Positions 31,011 through 38,508 of a stretch of 64,000 bases of DNA are shown one piece after another. The DNA lies in the IMG/VR virus record IMGVR_UViG_3300009506_000015, positions 1-64,000 of that record, one strand, 5' to 3'. Source of the DNA: a virus. Below the pieces are notes generated by a model, which saw nothing but the letters and a program-made list of their open reading frames with translations, searched no databases and was not told the origin of the DNA. Every line of letters starts with the position of its first letter. The first letter of the stretch is position 1. A program made the position numbers and the translations under genes.

Positions 31011-31331
31011 TAGTGACATCTGCTAAAGCATAAGGCCCATTGTATCACCTCACGCCGGATGCTTGCAGACTACAATCTCGTGTCCCATTACCGGATCGAG
31101 ACTGTCAGTCATCCTATGATGCTTCGTGAAGAATTTAGGCGGAGCATCATACATGGTAGCATAGATGGGAAAACCGCACAGCGGGCAATAGATATACATC
31201 CCGCATAGCTGTAGACTGACATCCACTCGATTATATGTCATCTTATAGGTCACTGTGAATTTTATCCTAGGCTCAGCCATAATCACCCTCCCTCACATGG
31301 TAGTGACCTTATGCCCTAGCAGATGTCACTA
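31011..31331. repeat. 25-nt inverted repeat pair bracketing the 76-aa gene
   Basis: Left arm 31011-31035 (TAGTGACATCTGCTAAAGCA then TAAGG). Right arm 31307-31331 is its reverse complement with two mismatches (AA to GG). The arms flank the gene 31050-31280. Confidence 0.75.
31050..31280 (-). CDS. small protein with CPLCG zinc knuckle
   Basis: 76 aa from the ATG at 31280 with GGGAGGGTG upstream. Beta-rich start (IKFTVTYKMTYNRVDVSLQL), then YCPLCGFPIY and a final VVCKHPA that could complete a metal site. Bracketed by inverted repeats. Function unknown. Confidence 0.55.
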   Translation of the reverse strand: MAEPRIKFTVTYKMTYNRVDVSLQLCGMYIYCPLCGFPIYATMYDAPPKFFTKHHRMTDSLDPVMGHEIVVCKHPA

Positions 31332-31349
31332 ACTAACTAACTGTATATC

Positions 31350-31655
31350 ACTGCCACCTGGTCACTATATACAAGCGTTCCTATAATCAGTTTAACGTGA
31401 TGTCAGGCCAGATGGCCGCATCTAGTTTAATCTTCACTACCATACTGGACTCAAAGGCAATGTAGCCTTGTAGCATGGTAGCACCATATACCATATACTT
31501 GCCACTGGCGGATAACCTCAGCTTCCCTGTCATGCTAAAGCAGATGTCCCCAAACCTCTGAACCGTTACTGTCTTGCCCAGTAGATTGTTTAACTCCTCA
31601 GACATTGTACCCTCCTATGGTATGATACGCTTGTATACAGTGACCAGGCGCCAGT
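31350..31655. repeat. 29-nt inverted repeat pair bracketing the 72-aa gene
   Basis: Left arm 31350-31378; right arm 31627-31655 (ACGCTTGTATACAGTGACCA onward) is its reverse complement with three mismatches. Shorter matches continue outward (TTAGTGAC at about 31676 versus GTCACTAA at 31325). The arms flank the gene 31387-31605. Confidence 0.75.
31387..31605 (-). CDS. small beta protein
   Basis: 72 aa with AGGAGGGT before the ATG. LLGKTVTVQRFGDICFSMTGKL suggests a small SH3/OB-type barrel. It lies between the two arms of a 29-nt inverted repeat. Function unknown. Confidence 0.55.
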   Translation of the reverse strand: MSEELNNLLGKTVTVQRFGDICFSMTGKLRLSASGKYMVYGATMLQGYIAFESSMVVKIKLDAAIWPDITLN

Positions 31656-32302
31656 GACTACCCTACATTCAGTAGTTAGTGACGCCTTGTTTCCTTTTTC
31701 ACAATCTCCGGTCGGTTCCGGTCACGCGCCCAGCCGGAGGTGTGGCGTGGCGCGCTTGCTCCCGTGTCTTCTCATTCTATGATGCCAGTGACGCTCAGAT
31801 GCTATACGTACACACGGTCACTACTCGCAGCACAGCTTAGGATGCTATCGGGAGACTGCTATGTCAGGCTGACAAGGTAGAGCGAAAGTATCACGCGCCG
31901 CATCTAGTCTAGCAGACAAACCGCCCTGCCTACAGAGGTTCGCCCTCCACCGCGCTAATTCATGGGAGTTGTCTTTCACCGTGAGGTCAGGTCTAGGTAA
32001 GGCGTTACACCGTAGCGTTCCAGTGATACACTAGACGCGTCCGGCTGCCCGCACTCGAGTCGAAGCACATTCACGCGGCAGCGATTGCCTGTTGTCCGTT
32101 CCAGATGACTAACTTGCGTTTTCGCGTTCCCTATGCTGTTGTTAACGTTCCTTACTATCTATAGTATACCCCATTTTTCGGAGCGTAGGTAAACCTGTTT
32201 TCGACCACGCGGGCGGGGGTAGACCCTCACGTAAAAATTAGGGTAGTCAGGACTTTGATTGAGGTTAGTGGGGGGAGATTGTTAGGTCTCCCCCCGATGG
32301 GA
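31656..32302. other. non-coding region with repeated GTCACT/AGTGAC motifs
   Basis: About 650 nt with no supported gene. AGTGAC or GTCACT occurs repeatedly (about 31653, 31677, 31787, 31818, plus those in the neighbouring repeats). Stems on the minus strand include GCTGCC/GGCAGC and CTCCGG/CCGGAG. A TATACT box (about 32158-32163, minus) with TTTACC 19 nt upstream may be a promoter. Candidates: structured RNA, long leader, or replication origin with iterons. The end near 32270 holds a G-rich hairpin. Confidence 0.4.
32270..32295 (-). repeat. 9-bp G-rich hairpin after the 141-aa gene
   Basis: GGGGGGAGA / TCTCCCCCC with an 8-nt loop, 8 nt downstream of the stop. No U-tract on the minus strand. 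Confidence 0.45.
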
Positions 32303-32728
32303 TTACAAGAGGAATGGGAATCCGGGGGCACCTGTTCTATCGGTCAGGTGTTTCATGATTTGGGACATGAGTCGTTCTGGTGTATCTTCTTTATGGCGGA
32401 GGACCACGGGTTCTTGCCATATCCAGGCACCGTAGTTTGTTTTGCGTTTAGTTTGTTGTTCTATGGCGGCGTATTCTGTTTTGCTGATATCGTGGAACAG
32501 GTGTTTATAGGAATGTACCTGTCCTATATAGTAGGTTTCCACTGATTTCCAGCCATGGAAGCCGCCTCTGGCTACGGCCCAATGGGTATCGGGTTCGTAG
32601 TAGATGATAAATTCGGCATCGTTGCCATAAGAGTACCGCCAGAACTTTGGGTAAGGCGGGTCGAAGAAGGCGGTATTGAACTTGACGCCTTGTGCGCGTA
32701 TGATAGTTCCGACTTCCTGGGCGTTCAT
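32303..32728 (-). CDS. unknown protein with FFDPPYPKFWRY segment
   Basis: 141 aa. VKFNTAFFDPPYPKFWRYSYG carries a DPPY tetrapeptide as in amino-methyltransferases, but the protein is too short and has no SAM-binding motif, so methylase activity is doubtful. Aromatic-rich (HWAVARGGFHGWKSVETYYI). Function unknown. Confidence 0.5.
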   Translation of the reverse strand: MNAQEVGTIIRAQGVKFNTAFFDPPYPKFWRYSYGNDAEFIIYYEPDTHWAVARGGFHGWKSVETYYIGQVHSYKHLFHDISKTEYAAIEQQTKRKTNYGAWIWQEPVVLRHKEDTPERLMSQIMKHLTDRTGAPGFPFLL

Positions 32729-32761
32729 GGTTGTTCTTCGATGTATTCTACCATAAGGTAT

Positions 32762-33013
32762 TTAATCGCTTTCATCATCCATATTCCCTTCGAGAATCAT
32801 TTGGGCGATAACGCGTTTTACGCCTTTATCGGCTATGTCGTTGGCTATGGTGGCGAGGACCGTGAGTTGGTCGATGTACCACTGTTGGTCGCCGTCATCC
32901 GTTTCAGCCGCGACGACGAGTCCCACCATACAGGACAGGATGCATTGTACGTCGTCGCGGCCAAACGTAGTAGCCAGGTATTTTAGCATGGTTAGCTTAT
33001 CTTCGCTGGTCAC
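32762..33013 (-). CDS. small helical protein
   Basis: 83 aa from the GTG at 33013 with AGGGGGT upstream; the longer reading overlaps the next gene in another frame. Helical (DVQCILSCMVGLVVAAETDD, YIDQLTVLATIANDIADKGV). Function unknown. Confidence 0.5.
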   Translation of the reverse strand: MTSEDKLTMLKYLATTFGRDDVQCILSCMVGLVVAAETDDGDQQWYIDQLTVLATIANDIADKGVKRVIAQMILEGNMDDESD

Positions 33014-33021
33014 TATACCCC

Positions 33022-33453
33022 CTATGCGTAGTAGGCGATTATGCCGAACTTGATTTCCACGTGTTTGGCGGCTTCGCCAATGGTGGCGATCTGTTGGGCA
33101 TAGTTCCGCTTGAAGTTCTGTACGGTGATGTCGCGTGTTTCTGCCGATATCGGGTAGTCGTCCCCGAAATTGACATGTACGCCACACGGGCTGTGGTTTC
33201 CGACGATAACCCAGTAGTCGGAATCGACGTTTTCGATCTGTGACAGAGATTCGTCGTCGCCCAGGACGTCGTACAGGGTAGCAGTACGTTCGCGTACTAC
33301 GGGTACGAGTTCCTTGCCGCACAGCGGACAGAACTTGTAGTTACTGTGGGTTGATCTCCCGCAGCCAGGGCACATATGTCCTGATTCATATTCGATTTTT
33401 GGCGGCGTTGCCGTGAGATAGGCTCCTACGAACACGTTTGCGTCTACACTCAT
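33022..33453 (-). CDS. unknown protein with N-terminal zinc ribbon
   Basis: 143 aa, ATG at 33453 overlapping the upstream stop (ATGA). Residues about 27-46 form a classic ribbon (CPGCGRSTHSNYKFCPLCG), followed by a mixed alpha/beta part (WVIVGNHSPCGVHVNFG, NYAQQIATIGEAAKHVEI). Function unknown. Confidence 0.6.
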   Translation of the reverse strand: MSVDANVFVGAYLTATPPKIEYESGHMCPGCGRSTHSNYKFCPLCGKELVPVVRERTATLYDVLGDDESLSQIENVDSDYWVIVGNHSPCGVHVNFGDDYPISAETRDITVQNFKRNYAQQIATIGEAAKHVEIKFGIIAYYA

Positions 33454-33689
33454 GATGTTACCGTCACTTCCAGCCATTCTATGGCGTCTGGCAAAGAACC
33501 GTCAGGGTTCTCTGGGTGGTACTCGGTATATCGCTGCACGGATATTGTAGCTTCTGGGATGTGTTCGTAGCGCATATACTCGAGCAACATTTGCCCGACC
33601 TCCATCGACAGAGTGCGTCGGGCATGTTCGTCTATTTCGGGCGTCGATGGTTGCCGTAGTGCGATACCTTGTCTCAGTTCGCGTATCAT
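33450..33689 (-). CDS. small unknown protein
   Basis: 79 aa, overlapping both neighbours by ATGA-type junctions. Charged helix (EIDEHARRTLSMEVGQMLLE) then beta (ATISVQRYTEYH). Function unknown. Confidence 0.55.
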   Translation of the reverse strand: MIRELRQGIALRQPSTPEIDEHARRTLSMEVGQMLLEYMRYEHIPEATISVQRYTEYHPENPDGSLPDAIEWLEVTVTS

Positions 33690-34057
33690 AGGTCTACGTC
33701 TCCCTGGCTGACGACGCCATCGTCTACCGTTAGGGTAGAAATGCTGTCTCCGCCTTCCCAGACGACCAAGGCTTCCAGGCGGCCCTTGCTACGGCGCAGG
33801 ATATCCAGAAAGTCATCCCAGGAATTGCCAGAACCGTCACTATAGGTTGTGATTTCCGTCACAGACAGAACGTTCATATCGTCCCTGCGACCCTGTAGTA
33901 TGTACCCCTCGGACAGGTTGGCGTCGAGTTGCCACACTCCGCCATTGAACAGGACCAGTCGTGCGTATTGCAGATGGTTACACGCCTCGAGCAGGTCGGC
34001 AATGGCGAACGTCAGGTTTTGCTTCTTGACTCGGAACGCTGTTATGTTATAGGACAT
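33686..34057 (-). CDS. unknown protein
   Basis: 123 aa from the ATG at 34057, which follows the upstream stop as TAA-g-ATG and has AGGAG 10 nt ahead. Mixed alpha/beta (FAIADLLEACNHLQYARLVL, DFLDILRRSKGRLEALVVW). Function unknown. Confidence 0.55.
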   Translation of the reverse strand: MSYNITAFRVKKQNLTFAIADLLEACNHLQYARLVLFNGGVWQLDANLSEGYILQGRRDDMNVLSVTEITTYSDGSGNSWDDFLDILRRSKGRLEALVVWEGGDSISTLTVDDGVVSQGDVDL

Positions 34058-34058
34058 C

Positions 34059-34286
34059 TTATACATTCTCCTCATCTTGTAGGTTTTGTAACACGACACG
34101 CATGGCGTTATAGTGTGCGCCTTCGGCTGTGCCGACCATTTCGATCAGCTTTTCTGCCAGGGCGTCCACTTCCGCCACGAACTCTTCGATGATACGCACC
34201 CTGTCGTTGTTACAGTGGTAGCACATGTACGCCGTACCGCCACATTCAGGGCACGGGACTCCGCTTACCAGCATCTTTAGGGTCAT
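34059..34286 (-). CDS. small zinc-knuckle protein
   Basis: 75 aa, ATG at 34286 overlapping the upstream stop (ATGA). CPECGGTAYMCYHCNND gives C-x2-C-x6-C-x2-C, followed by an acidic helix (RIIEEFVAEVDALAEKLIEM). Possible DNA/RNA or protein adaptor. Confidence 0.55.
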   Translation of the reverse strand: MTLKMLVSGVPCPECGGTAYMCYHCNNDRVRIIEEFVAEVDALAEKLIEMVGTAEGAHYNAMRVVLQNLQDEENV

Positions 34287-34720
34287 ATCAAATCGCCCAG
34301 ATACTCGAGTGCGGCTATCATGTGGTCGAACACGATGTCGGCGGCTTCCAGCACGAACGCGTGGCGGTGCGGGTTGTCTTCGGGCATCACCACGATGGTG
34401 TGCTTGTGCTGTCTGTAGGCCCAGGCGAGTTCCATCATGCAGCCGATACTGACCTTTTCCGCGCCGGTGAGGTCCACCAGGACGATGTTCGCCAGGCTCA
34501 CCATCCACGAATCACGTTCGATGATGGCGTGGTCCGTAGACGCGGGTATCTGGTAGCCCGTGGGCTTCAGTTCCTTTTCGGTGCGCAGGTACGACTTGCC
34601 GCGCATGGGCGACAGCACCATATAGCCGAGCAGTCGCAGTTGGTGTTCCAGAGTGTTAAAGTACGTCATCACGTCGTCGTAGGCCAGTCCGGTGATCGGG
34701 TGCGCCAGATAGACTATCAT
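34283..34720 (-). CDS. nucleoside 2-deoxyribosyltransferase-like protein
   Basis: 145 aa. The start YLAHPITG (4-11), the middle SLANIVLVDLTGA and the catalytic-region motif SIGCMMELAWAY with Glu97 match the nucleoside 2-deoxyribosyltransferase fold. The enzyme exchanges or removes bases on deoxyribonucleosides via a Glu-bound sugar. In phages it may salvage or remodel nucleotide pools. No modified-base synthesis genes are nearby. Confidence 0.75.
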   Translation of the reverse strand: MIVYLAHPITGLAYDDVMTYFNTLEHQLRLLGYMVLSPMRGKSYLRTEKELKPTGYQIPASTDHAIIERDSWMVSLANIVLVDLTGAEKVSIGCMMELAWAYRQHKHTIVVMPEDNPHRHAFVLEAADIVFDHMIAALEYLGDLI

Positions 34721-34741
34721 TTCATGCCTCCTGATTATAGG

Positions 34742-34771
34742 ATAGCTGCCCAGTTCGCGCTGGGCAGCTAT
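34742..34771 (-). repeat. 12-bp stem hairpin without U-tract
   Basis: ATAGCTGCCCAG / CTGGGCAGCTAT, 6-nt loop, 4 nt downstream of the membrane-protein stop and about 25 nt before the next start. Confidence 0.5.
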
Positions 34772-34774
34772 AGC

Positions 34775-35083
34775 TTACTTGAACGTCGAGATTAAGAGTT
34801 GTATGGCGTAGTAGTCCGGGTTCATCAACTGGCCTATAACGCACGCCAGGACGAATACGATTATGAACGCCAGGACGACTTCCAGAACTGCGGCCCAGAA
34901 CTTGTTTTCCCTATCCGACGTCCGTTTCCGGTACTCGTTCGTGAAGACGAATACGATTACGGCAAACCAGCCCCAGATTGAAAGCTGCAACGCCTGGACG
35001 AACACCTGCGCCCTATAGACGCCCCACACGACAGAACTTGCTTCCTTGACGAACTCCATGATCTGCTGGAATACTTCAGTCAT
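34775..35083 (-). CDS. two-pass membrane protein
   Basis: 102 aa from the ATG at 35083 with GGAGG ahead. Two hydrophobic segments, SIWGWFAVIVFVFTNEY and VVLAFIIVFVLACVIGQL, with a basic loop between. Topology fits small phage membrane or holin-like proteins, but it lies in an early-type operon with exported proteins. Function unknown. Confidence 0.6.
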   Translation of the reverse strand: MTEVFQQIMEFVKEASSVVWGVYRAQVFVQALQLSIWGWFAVIVFVFTNEYRKRTSDRENKFWAAVLEVVLAFIIVFVLACVIGQLMNPDYYAIQLLISTFK

Positions 35084-35339
35084 CGCTTCCTCCTCCGAAG
35101 CACCATGCACTCACACCTTTCATGTAGAAGATGTAGCACAGGTTGTCACGCTTTGCGTCGTACATTTGGTACACCGATCCGGTAAGCCCGAAACTGCCGA
35201 TCTGCTGAATGTCCACCGACGCCGCGTCGGCCTTTTCAGGACCGCCTGGCACGGGCGTTGCGTGTCCGCACGTACCGGCGGACACGCCGATGAGCAGGAC
35301 GATAAGGATGGCTGCTAGGTATACGGTTTCATCTTTCAT
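35076..35339 (-). CDS. small exported protein
   Basis: 87 aa, ATG at 35339 overlapping the previous stop. Signal segment TVYLAAILIVLLIGVSAGTC, possibly a lipoprotein though the lipobox is imperfect. Mature part ends YDAKRDNLCYIFYMKG-VSAWCFG, with two cysteines likely paired outside the cytoplasm. Confidence 0.6.
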   Translation of the reverse strand: MKDETVYLAAILIVLLIGVSAGTCGHATPVPGGPEKADAASVDIQQIGSFGLTGSVYQMYDAKRDNLCYIFYMKGVSAWCFGGGSDD

Positions 35340-35461
35340 CAGGAACGCTCCAGGCAGATACAAAAGAACCATAGCGCGAATGTGGTATATCTCACGCCAT
35401 CATAAAAGGCGTGATAAATCCCAATCAATCGGTCTATGCGTTCTCGGTAAATGCGCAACAT
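35339..35461 (-). CDS. 40-aa protein with C-terminal hydrophobic segment
   Basis: Starts on the TAATG junction with the previous gene and ends on the ATGA-type junction with the next, which supports translation. Basic start (MLRIYRERIDRLIGIY), hydrophobic TTFALWFFCICL. Function unknown. Confidence 0.45.
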   Translation of the reverse strand: MLRIYRERIDRLIGIYHAFYDGVRYTTFALWFFCICLERS

Positions 35462-35910
35462 TAGTATACCGCCCCTATCAGTTCTGGCAATCCGCTTGAA
35501 CCGATGCTCTCCGTATAGTAGATGACCACGTCTGACTCTGTGATTTCGTGTTCGCATACCGTTACGCCTGACTCGTGGCATATGTCTGGTTCGGTCTTGA
35601 CGTAGTTATTCGCCTTTGAATCCGGTATGTCGAACGTGTACTTCTTGCCAGCGTCGGGCACGGGCAGGACGCCCTTGCCACCTGGGTTGAGCTGCGTGGC
35701 CGACTCCACTTGTATAGTCCACAACCACTTGCACCCACCGCTGTCACAGAACAGCTTTGCCGTTGTTAAGGTTCCCTTGACCTCGATGATCTGCGTGTCC
35801 ACGTACTTACCCTTGAAAGGCTGGGCGATAAGCGTGCCAAGTCCGACGACGATCAGTACGATAGCCACAACGACCATCCAGGTAATTAACGTCCTCTTTC
35901 CAGAATCCAT
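35461..35910 (-). CDS. membrane-anchored exported protein
   Basis: 149 aa. N-terminal anchor TWMVVVAIVLIVVGLGTLIA, then an extracytoplasmic beta-rich domain with four cysteines (LFCDSGGCKW, ICHESGVTVC). Part of an exported-protein cluster at 34.8-36.1 kb that may alter the host envelope (inference). Confidence 0.6.
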   Translation of the reverse strand: MDSGKRTLITWMVVVAIVLIVVGLGTLIAQPFKGKYVDTQIIEVKGTLTTAKLFCDSGGCKWLWTIQVESATQLNPGGKGVLPVPDAGKKYTFDIPDSKANNYVKTEPDICHESGVTVCEHEITESDVVIYYTESIGSSGLPELIGAVY

Positions 35911-35920
35911 GTTTCCTCCT

Positions 35921-36103
35921 TTATTGACAGAATTCGCTGCATTGGCAGAACGGCGTGATAAGCGGGCATCCGCCCGGCTTGTTCGTTATCTCCCCGTTGG
36001 CGCACGTGGTCAGGTGTCGCAGTTCCCTGTCGGGCGCACACCCGCACGACGCCACCAAGAACAGCAGGACGACCAGCAGGACGATAAGAATCTTACCAGC
36101 CAT
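35921..36103 (-). CDS. small Cys-rich lipoprotein
   Basis: 60 aa from the ATG at 36103. Signal KILIVLLVVLLFLVASCGC with lipobox VASC; six further cysteines in the mature part. Overlaps the upstream gene's end. Confidence 0.65.
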   Translation of the reverse strand: MAGKILIVLLVVLLFLVASCGCAPDRELRHLTTCANGEITNKPGGCPLITPFCQCSEFCQ

Positions 36104-36389
36104 CACGGTTCCACTCCCACTCGCTGATCACTTCCAGCACGTCGGCGTGAAGATGTTTTAGCAGTTCGTAGTCTTTCATGACTATAGAGCCGACGACTGC
36201 ATGGTGGAACAGGTTTACGGTGCTGGACCCCGGGCTTATGCCGTTGTCATACATCCACCGCAGGTAGGCCGCCGCCTTCTCCAAGACTTCGGCGCGGTAC
36301 TGCACCTGTTCTGCGAACGTCTTCTGCGCCCGCATGTCCATCACCGCCTGATACTCCTCGTCGTTCAGAGTTATTGTATGTAGCGGCAT
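36093..36389 (-). CDS. unknown helical protein
   Basis: 98 aa, AAGGTGG before the start. Helical (YQAVMDMRAQKTFAEQVQYR, VLEKAAAYLRWMYDNG). Function unknown. Confidence 0.55.
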   Translation of the reverse strand: MPLHTITLNDEEYQAVMDMRAQKTFAEQVQYRAEVLEKAAAYLRWMYDNGISPGSSTVNLFHHAVVGSIVMKDYELLKHLHADVLEVISEWEWNRDGW

Positions 36390-36659
36390 CTAACACCACC
36401 TTTCTAGCGCAGCCAGGACATCGTTCTGGTCCACGCTGTCCACGACGTACAAGTCCTGTAGCGCCGTGGCTTCGCTGTTGAACCTCGTGCGCAAGACGCC
36501 CAACTTCCCCTTGCGCCAGTACCGGCAGAACGCGAACGTCGATGTGACGGACGTCACAAACCCGTACTCCACATCCTTGTGGCCGAGGTGTCCGTTGGCG
36601 TGCGTAGGGATGTATGCGACCTGCGTACCCCTGCGCAACTGGTCACTCGTCACGGCCAT
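36390..36659 (-). CDS. conserved phage small protein (HANGH...FCRYW type)
   Basis: 89 aa from the ATG at 36659 (an in-frame GTG lies three codons earlier). GTQVAYIPTHANGHLGHKDV, GFVTSVTSTFAFCRYWRKG and LRTRFNSEATALQDL match a small protein widely seen in unrelated phages, with an SH3-like appearance. Role unknown. Confidence 0.65.
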   Translation of the reverse strand: MAVTSDQLRRGTQVAYIPTHANGHLGHKDVEYGFVTSVTSTFAFCRYWRKGKLGVLRTRFNSEATALQDLYVVDSVDQNDVLAALERWC

Positions 36660-36924
36660 CTGGTTCACCCATGAGCACCATCCTGGCGACTACGCGGTCC
36701 CTGATCGCGCAGTCCCCATCAGACGGGCATCGTTTACACAGGTCATGCTTGATACACTTCTCGGCCAGAAGCTCGGCCACCAGCATGGGGCCGTATAGCA
36801 CTTCCAGGGTGTCCAGTATGAGCCGACCCATGTCCTTGGGGACATGGCCGACATATTCGATCAAATCCTCGATCTTCGCCATCTCCCCTGGCTTTATATC
36901 ATTCCTATCGACATTCGTCACCAT
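36643..36924 (-). CDS. small Cys-containing protein
   Basis: 93 aa from the ATG at 36924 with AAGGAGGTA. Helical with CIKHDLCKRCPSDGDC, a possible metal site. Overlaps the next gene. Function unknown. Confidence 0.55.
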   Translation of the reverse strand: MVTNVDRNDIKPGEMAKIEDLIEYVGHVPKDMGRLILDTLEVLYGPMLVAELLAEKCIKHDLCKRCPSDGDCAIRDRVVARMVLMGEPDGRDE

Positions 36925-36931
36925 TACCTCC

Positions 36932-37252
36932 TTAGATTGTGAACTGCCACCATACCTGGCAGCCGTACACCACCGACCCATCGTCCATGACGATCTTAGG
37001 GTTTGCAGTTAACACGGTATGCATCGCGCCTGCCGCTAGTAGCTGGCCGACGCGTTCCGGGCTGGGCAGTTCTTCGGCATCCGTCAGGGACACGATGATC
37101 CCGTCCGGCATGTGGAATATGTGAACTTCCACGTCATCCGCGTAGACGCCCATGCCCAGGTATTTCGTGCCGTCACCCGACCACACTTTCACCCGTGTAC
37201 CCTGCGTAGCCCTGCGTAACTGTGGTTCTTCTTTTGGCACGTAGATTCCCAT
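36932..37252 (-). CDS. unknown protein
   Basis: 106 aa. Beta-rich (TRVKVWSGDGTKYLGMGVYA, EVHIFHMPDGIIVSLTDAEE); resembles small barrel proteins. The first 80 nt overlap the upstream gene in another frame. Confidence 0.55.
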   Translation of the reverse strand: MGIYVPKEEPQLRRATQGTRVKVWSGDGTKYLGMGVYADDVEVHIFHMPDGIIVSLTDAEELPSPERVGQLLAAGAMHTVLTANPKIVMDDGSVVYGCQVWWQFTI

Positions 37253-37496
37253 TGTCGTCTAATTCCTCCCCTAACATCCTCCCCGTTACTTCGGGTTCTT
37301 CGTTGGTCCCGCTTATCAGTATGTCGAACAGCGTTGGATTGTAGCTCGGGCGAGGGTACGCATTGACGGCCAGACCGTTCTTGAGCCACTCCACGTGTAC
37401 GGAAAACATATCGGTGTATATGTACACTTCTTCGCCCTCGTCCAGCTCGACATCGAGAGCGCCGTCACCGTCCAGCGTGTCCACTTTCATCGACAT
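37173..37496 (-). CDS. unknown acidic protein
   Basis: 107 aa. Acidic start (DGDGALDVELDEGEEVYI). The last 27 residues overlap the downstream gene, so the C-terminus is less certain to be functional. Function unknown. Confidence 0.45.
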   Translation of the reverse strand: MSMKVDTLDGDGALDVELDEGEEVYIYTDMFSVHVEWLKNGLAVNAYPRPSYNPTLFDILISGTNEEPEVTGRMLGEELDDNGNLRAKRRTTVTQGYAGYTGESVVG

Positions 37497-38232
37497 CCTC
37501 CGCTCGCGGGTCGTCCTGCGTCACCGCCGCTACGACTCCACGGTCTGCGTACTTTTCAGGCACTTCCGTATCGTTCCTGCCTAGCACGTAGACAATGTCC
37601 GTGATCCACGACAGCCCGAACACGCCCTGGTGAAACTCCGTGCGCGTGTACTCCATAAAGTCATCGAGCGTGTCGTCTCTGTCCATGTCCGATACGAACT
37701 TGTAGAACTCTGTGTGCGGGTGCAGCAGGTAGCTGTCATCACCCACCCTGCCAAGAGATTCCGCGTCGCGCCACGGCCTGGTGTCGATCTCCGCTACGTC
37801 AAAGTACCTGTCCACGAACTGCCAGTCGCCAGTGGGTACGGACACGAACCCCTCCACGTGCATCATCAGCACGGGATACGGTGGCGTCAGGCTTGGCACG
37901 CCACTAATTCGTCTGGATACACCTAGACGCCGCGTCTCCTCGATTACGTCCCATACATGGTCGTACCCGAACGACTTACCCCACAGATCGGCTACGCCGT
38001 ACTGTGGCAACCCGGCGAAAGGCCCATTCCCATCGCCGCGTGCTTCCAGTCGCATTGCACGCAATGTCGCGCCTACGTCTATCATTTGGTAAGATTTAGG
38101 ATTCGCTATTCGATCCTCAAACGGCGCTACGAGCGCCGTGAACGGTAGCAACCCGCCGCCTGGGGCCATACGCCCGATTGCGTACAGCCCCTTGCGCGGC
38201 CTACCGCATTTCCGGTTAGGCAACACTATCAT
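37465..38232 (-). CDS. unknown 255-aa protein
   Basis: 255 aa with GGAGGTG ahead. GPFAGLPQYGVADLWGKSFG and RRLGVSRRISGVPSLTPPYPVLMMH resemble a family of phage proteins with a GLP(Q)-x-G ... SRR(I/V) core, often annotated only as hypothetical. The C-terminal part is acidic. Function unknown. Confidence 0.6.
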   Translation of the reverse strand: MIVLPNRKCGRPRKGLYAIGRMAPGGGLLPFTALVAPFEDRIANPKSYQMIDVGATLRAMRLEARGDGNGPFAGLPQYGVADLWGKSFGYDHVWDVIEETRRLGVSRRISGVPSLTPPYPVLMMHVEGFVSVPTGDWQFVDRYFDVAEIDTRPWRDAESLGRVGDDSYLLHPHTEFYKFVSDMDRDDTLDDFMEYTRTEFHQGVFGLSWITDIVYVLGRNDTEVPEKYADRGVVAAVTQDDPRAEDVDESGHAGR

Positions 38233-38461
38233 GTGGTATCACCTCCCTCCAGTGTGAAACATCTTTGCCCAACTCTTTCGCCCTAGCGACCACCTCGTCC
38301 ATGCTGAATGGCCCAAAGTACGGCTCGCTAGTGTCAGGTCCGGTTAGCGCCCACATCGTGAGGCAGATATCACACCTGCACTCGCAACCATGATCTGCAC
38401 CGGACATAAGGGCTGCATATACGTCGTCGCTGATTCCTAGCAACTTTGCCAATCCTGACAT
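38216..38461 (-). CDS. small Cys-cluster protein
   Basis: 81 aa with AAGGAGGTG. CECRCDIC in the middle forms a tight possible metal site; helical C-terminus (MDEVVARAKELGKDVSHW). First gene after promoter P5. Function unknown. Confidence 0.6.
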   Translation of the reverse strand: MSGLAKLLGISDDVYAALMSGADHGCECRCDICLTMWALTGPDTSEPYFGPFSMDEVVARAKELGKDVSHWREVIPHDSVA

Positions 38462-38479
38462 GATGCACCTCCTTATGTT

Positions 38480-38508
38480 ATTATAACATTATGGCTAAAA
38501 ACCGTAAA
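38480..38508 (-). promoter_or_regulatory. phage promoter P5
   Basis: -35 TTTACG, spacer GTTTTTAGCCATAATGT (17), extended -10 TATAAT on the minus strand. GCC is shifted by one base relative to the other members. Confidence 0.8.

Noticed and set aside
31300-31690. CRISPR array
   Set aside because: The repeats are inverted pairs with genes between them, not regularly spaced direct repeats; no cas genes.
32303-32728. DNA methyltransferase, because of DPPY
   Set aside because: Only 141 aa and no SAM-binding FxGxG-type motif; DPPY alone is insufficient.
34775-35083. Second holin
   Set aside because: Topology is compatible, but it lies in an early-type exported-protein cluster; a holin with its own promoter follows the hydrolase at 63085.
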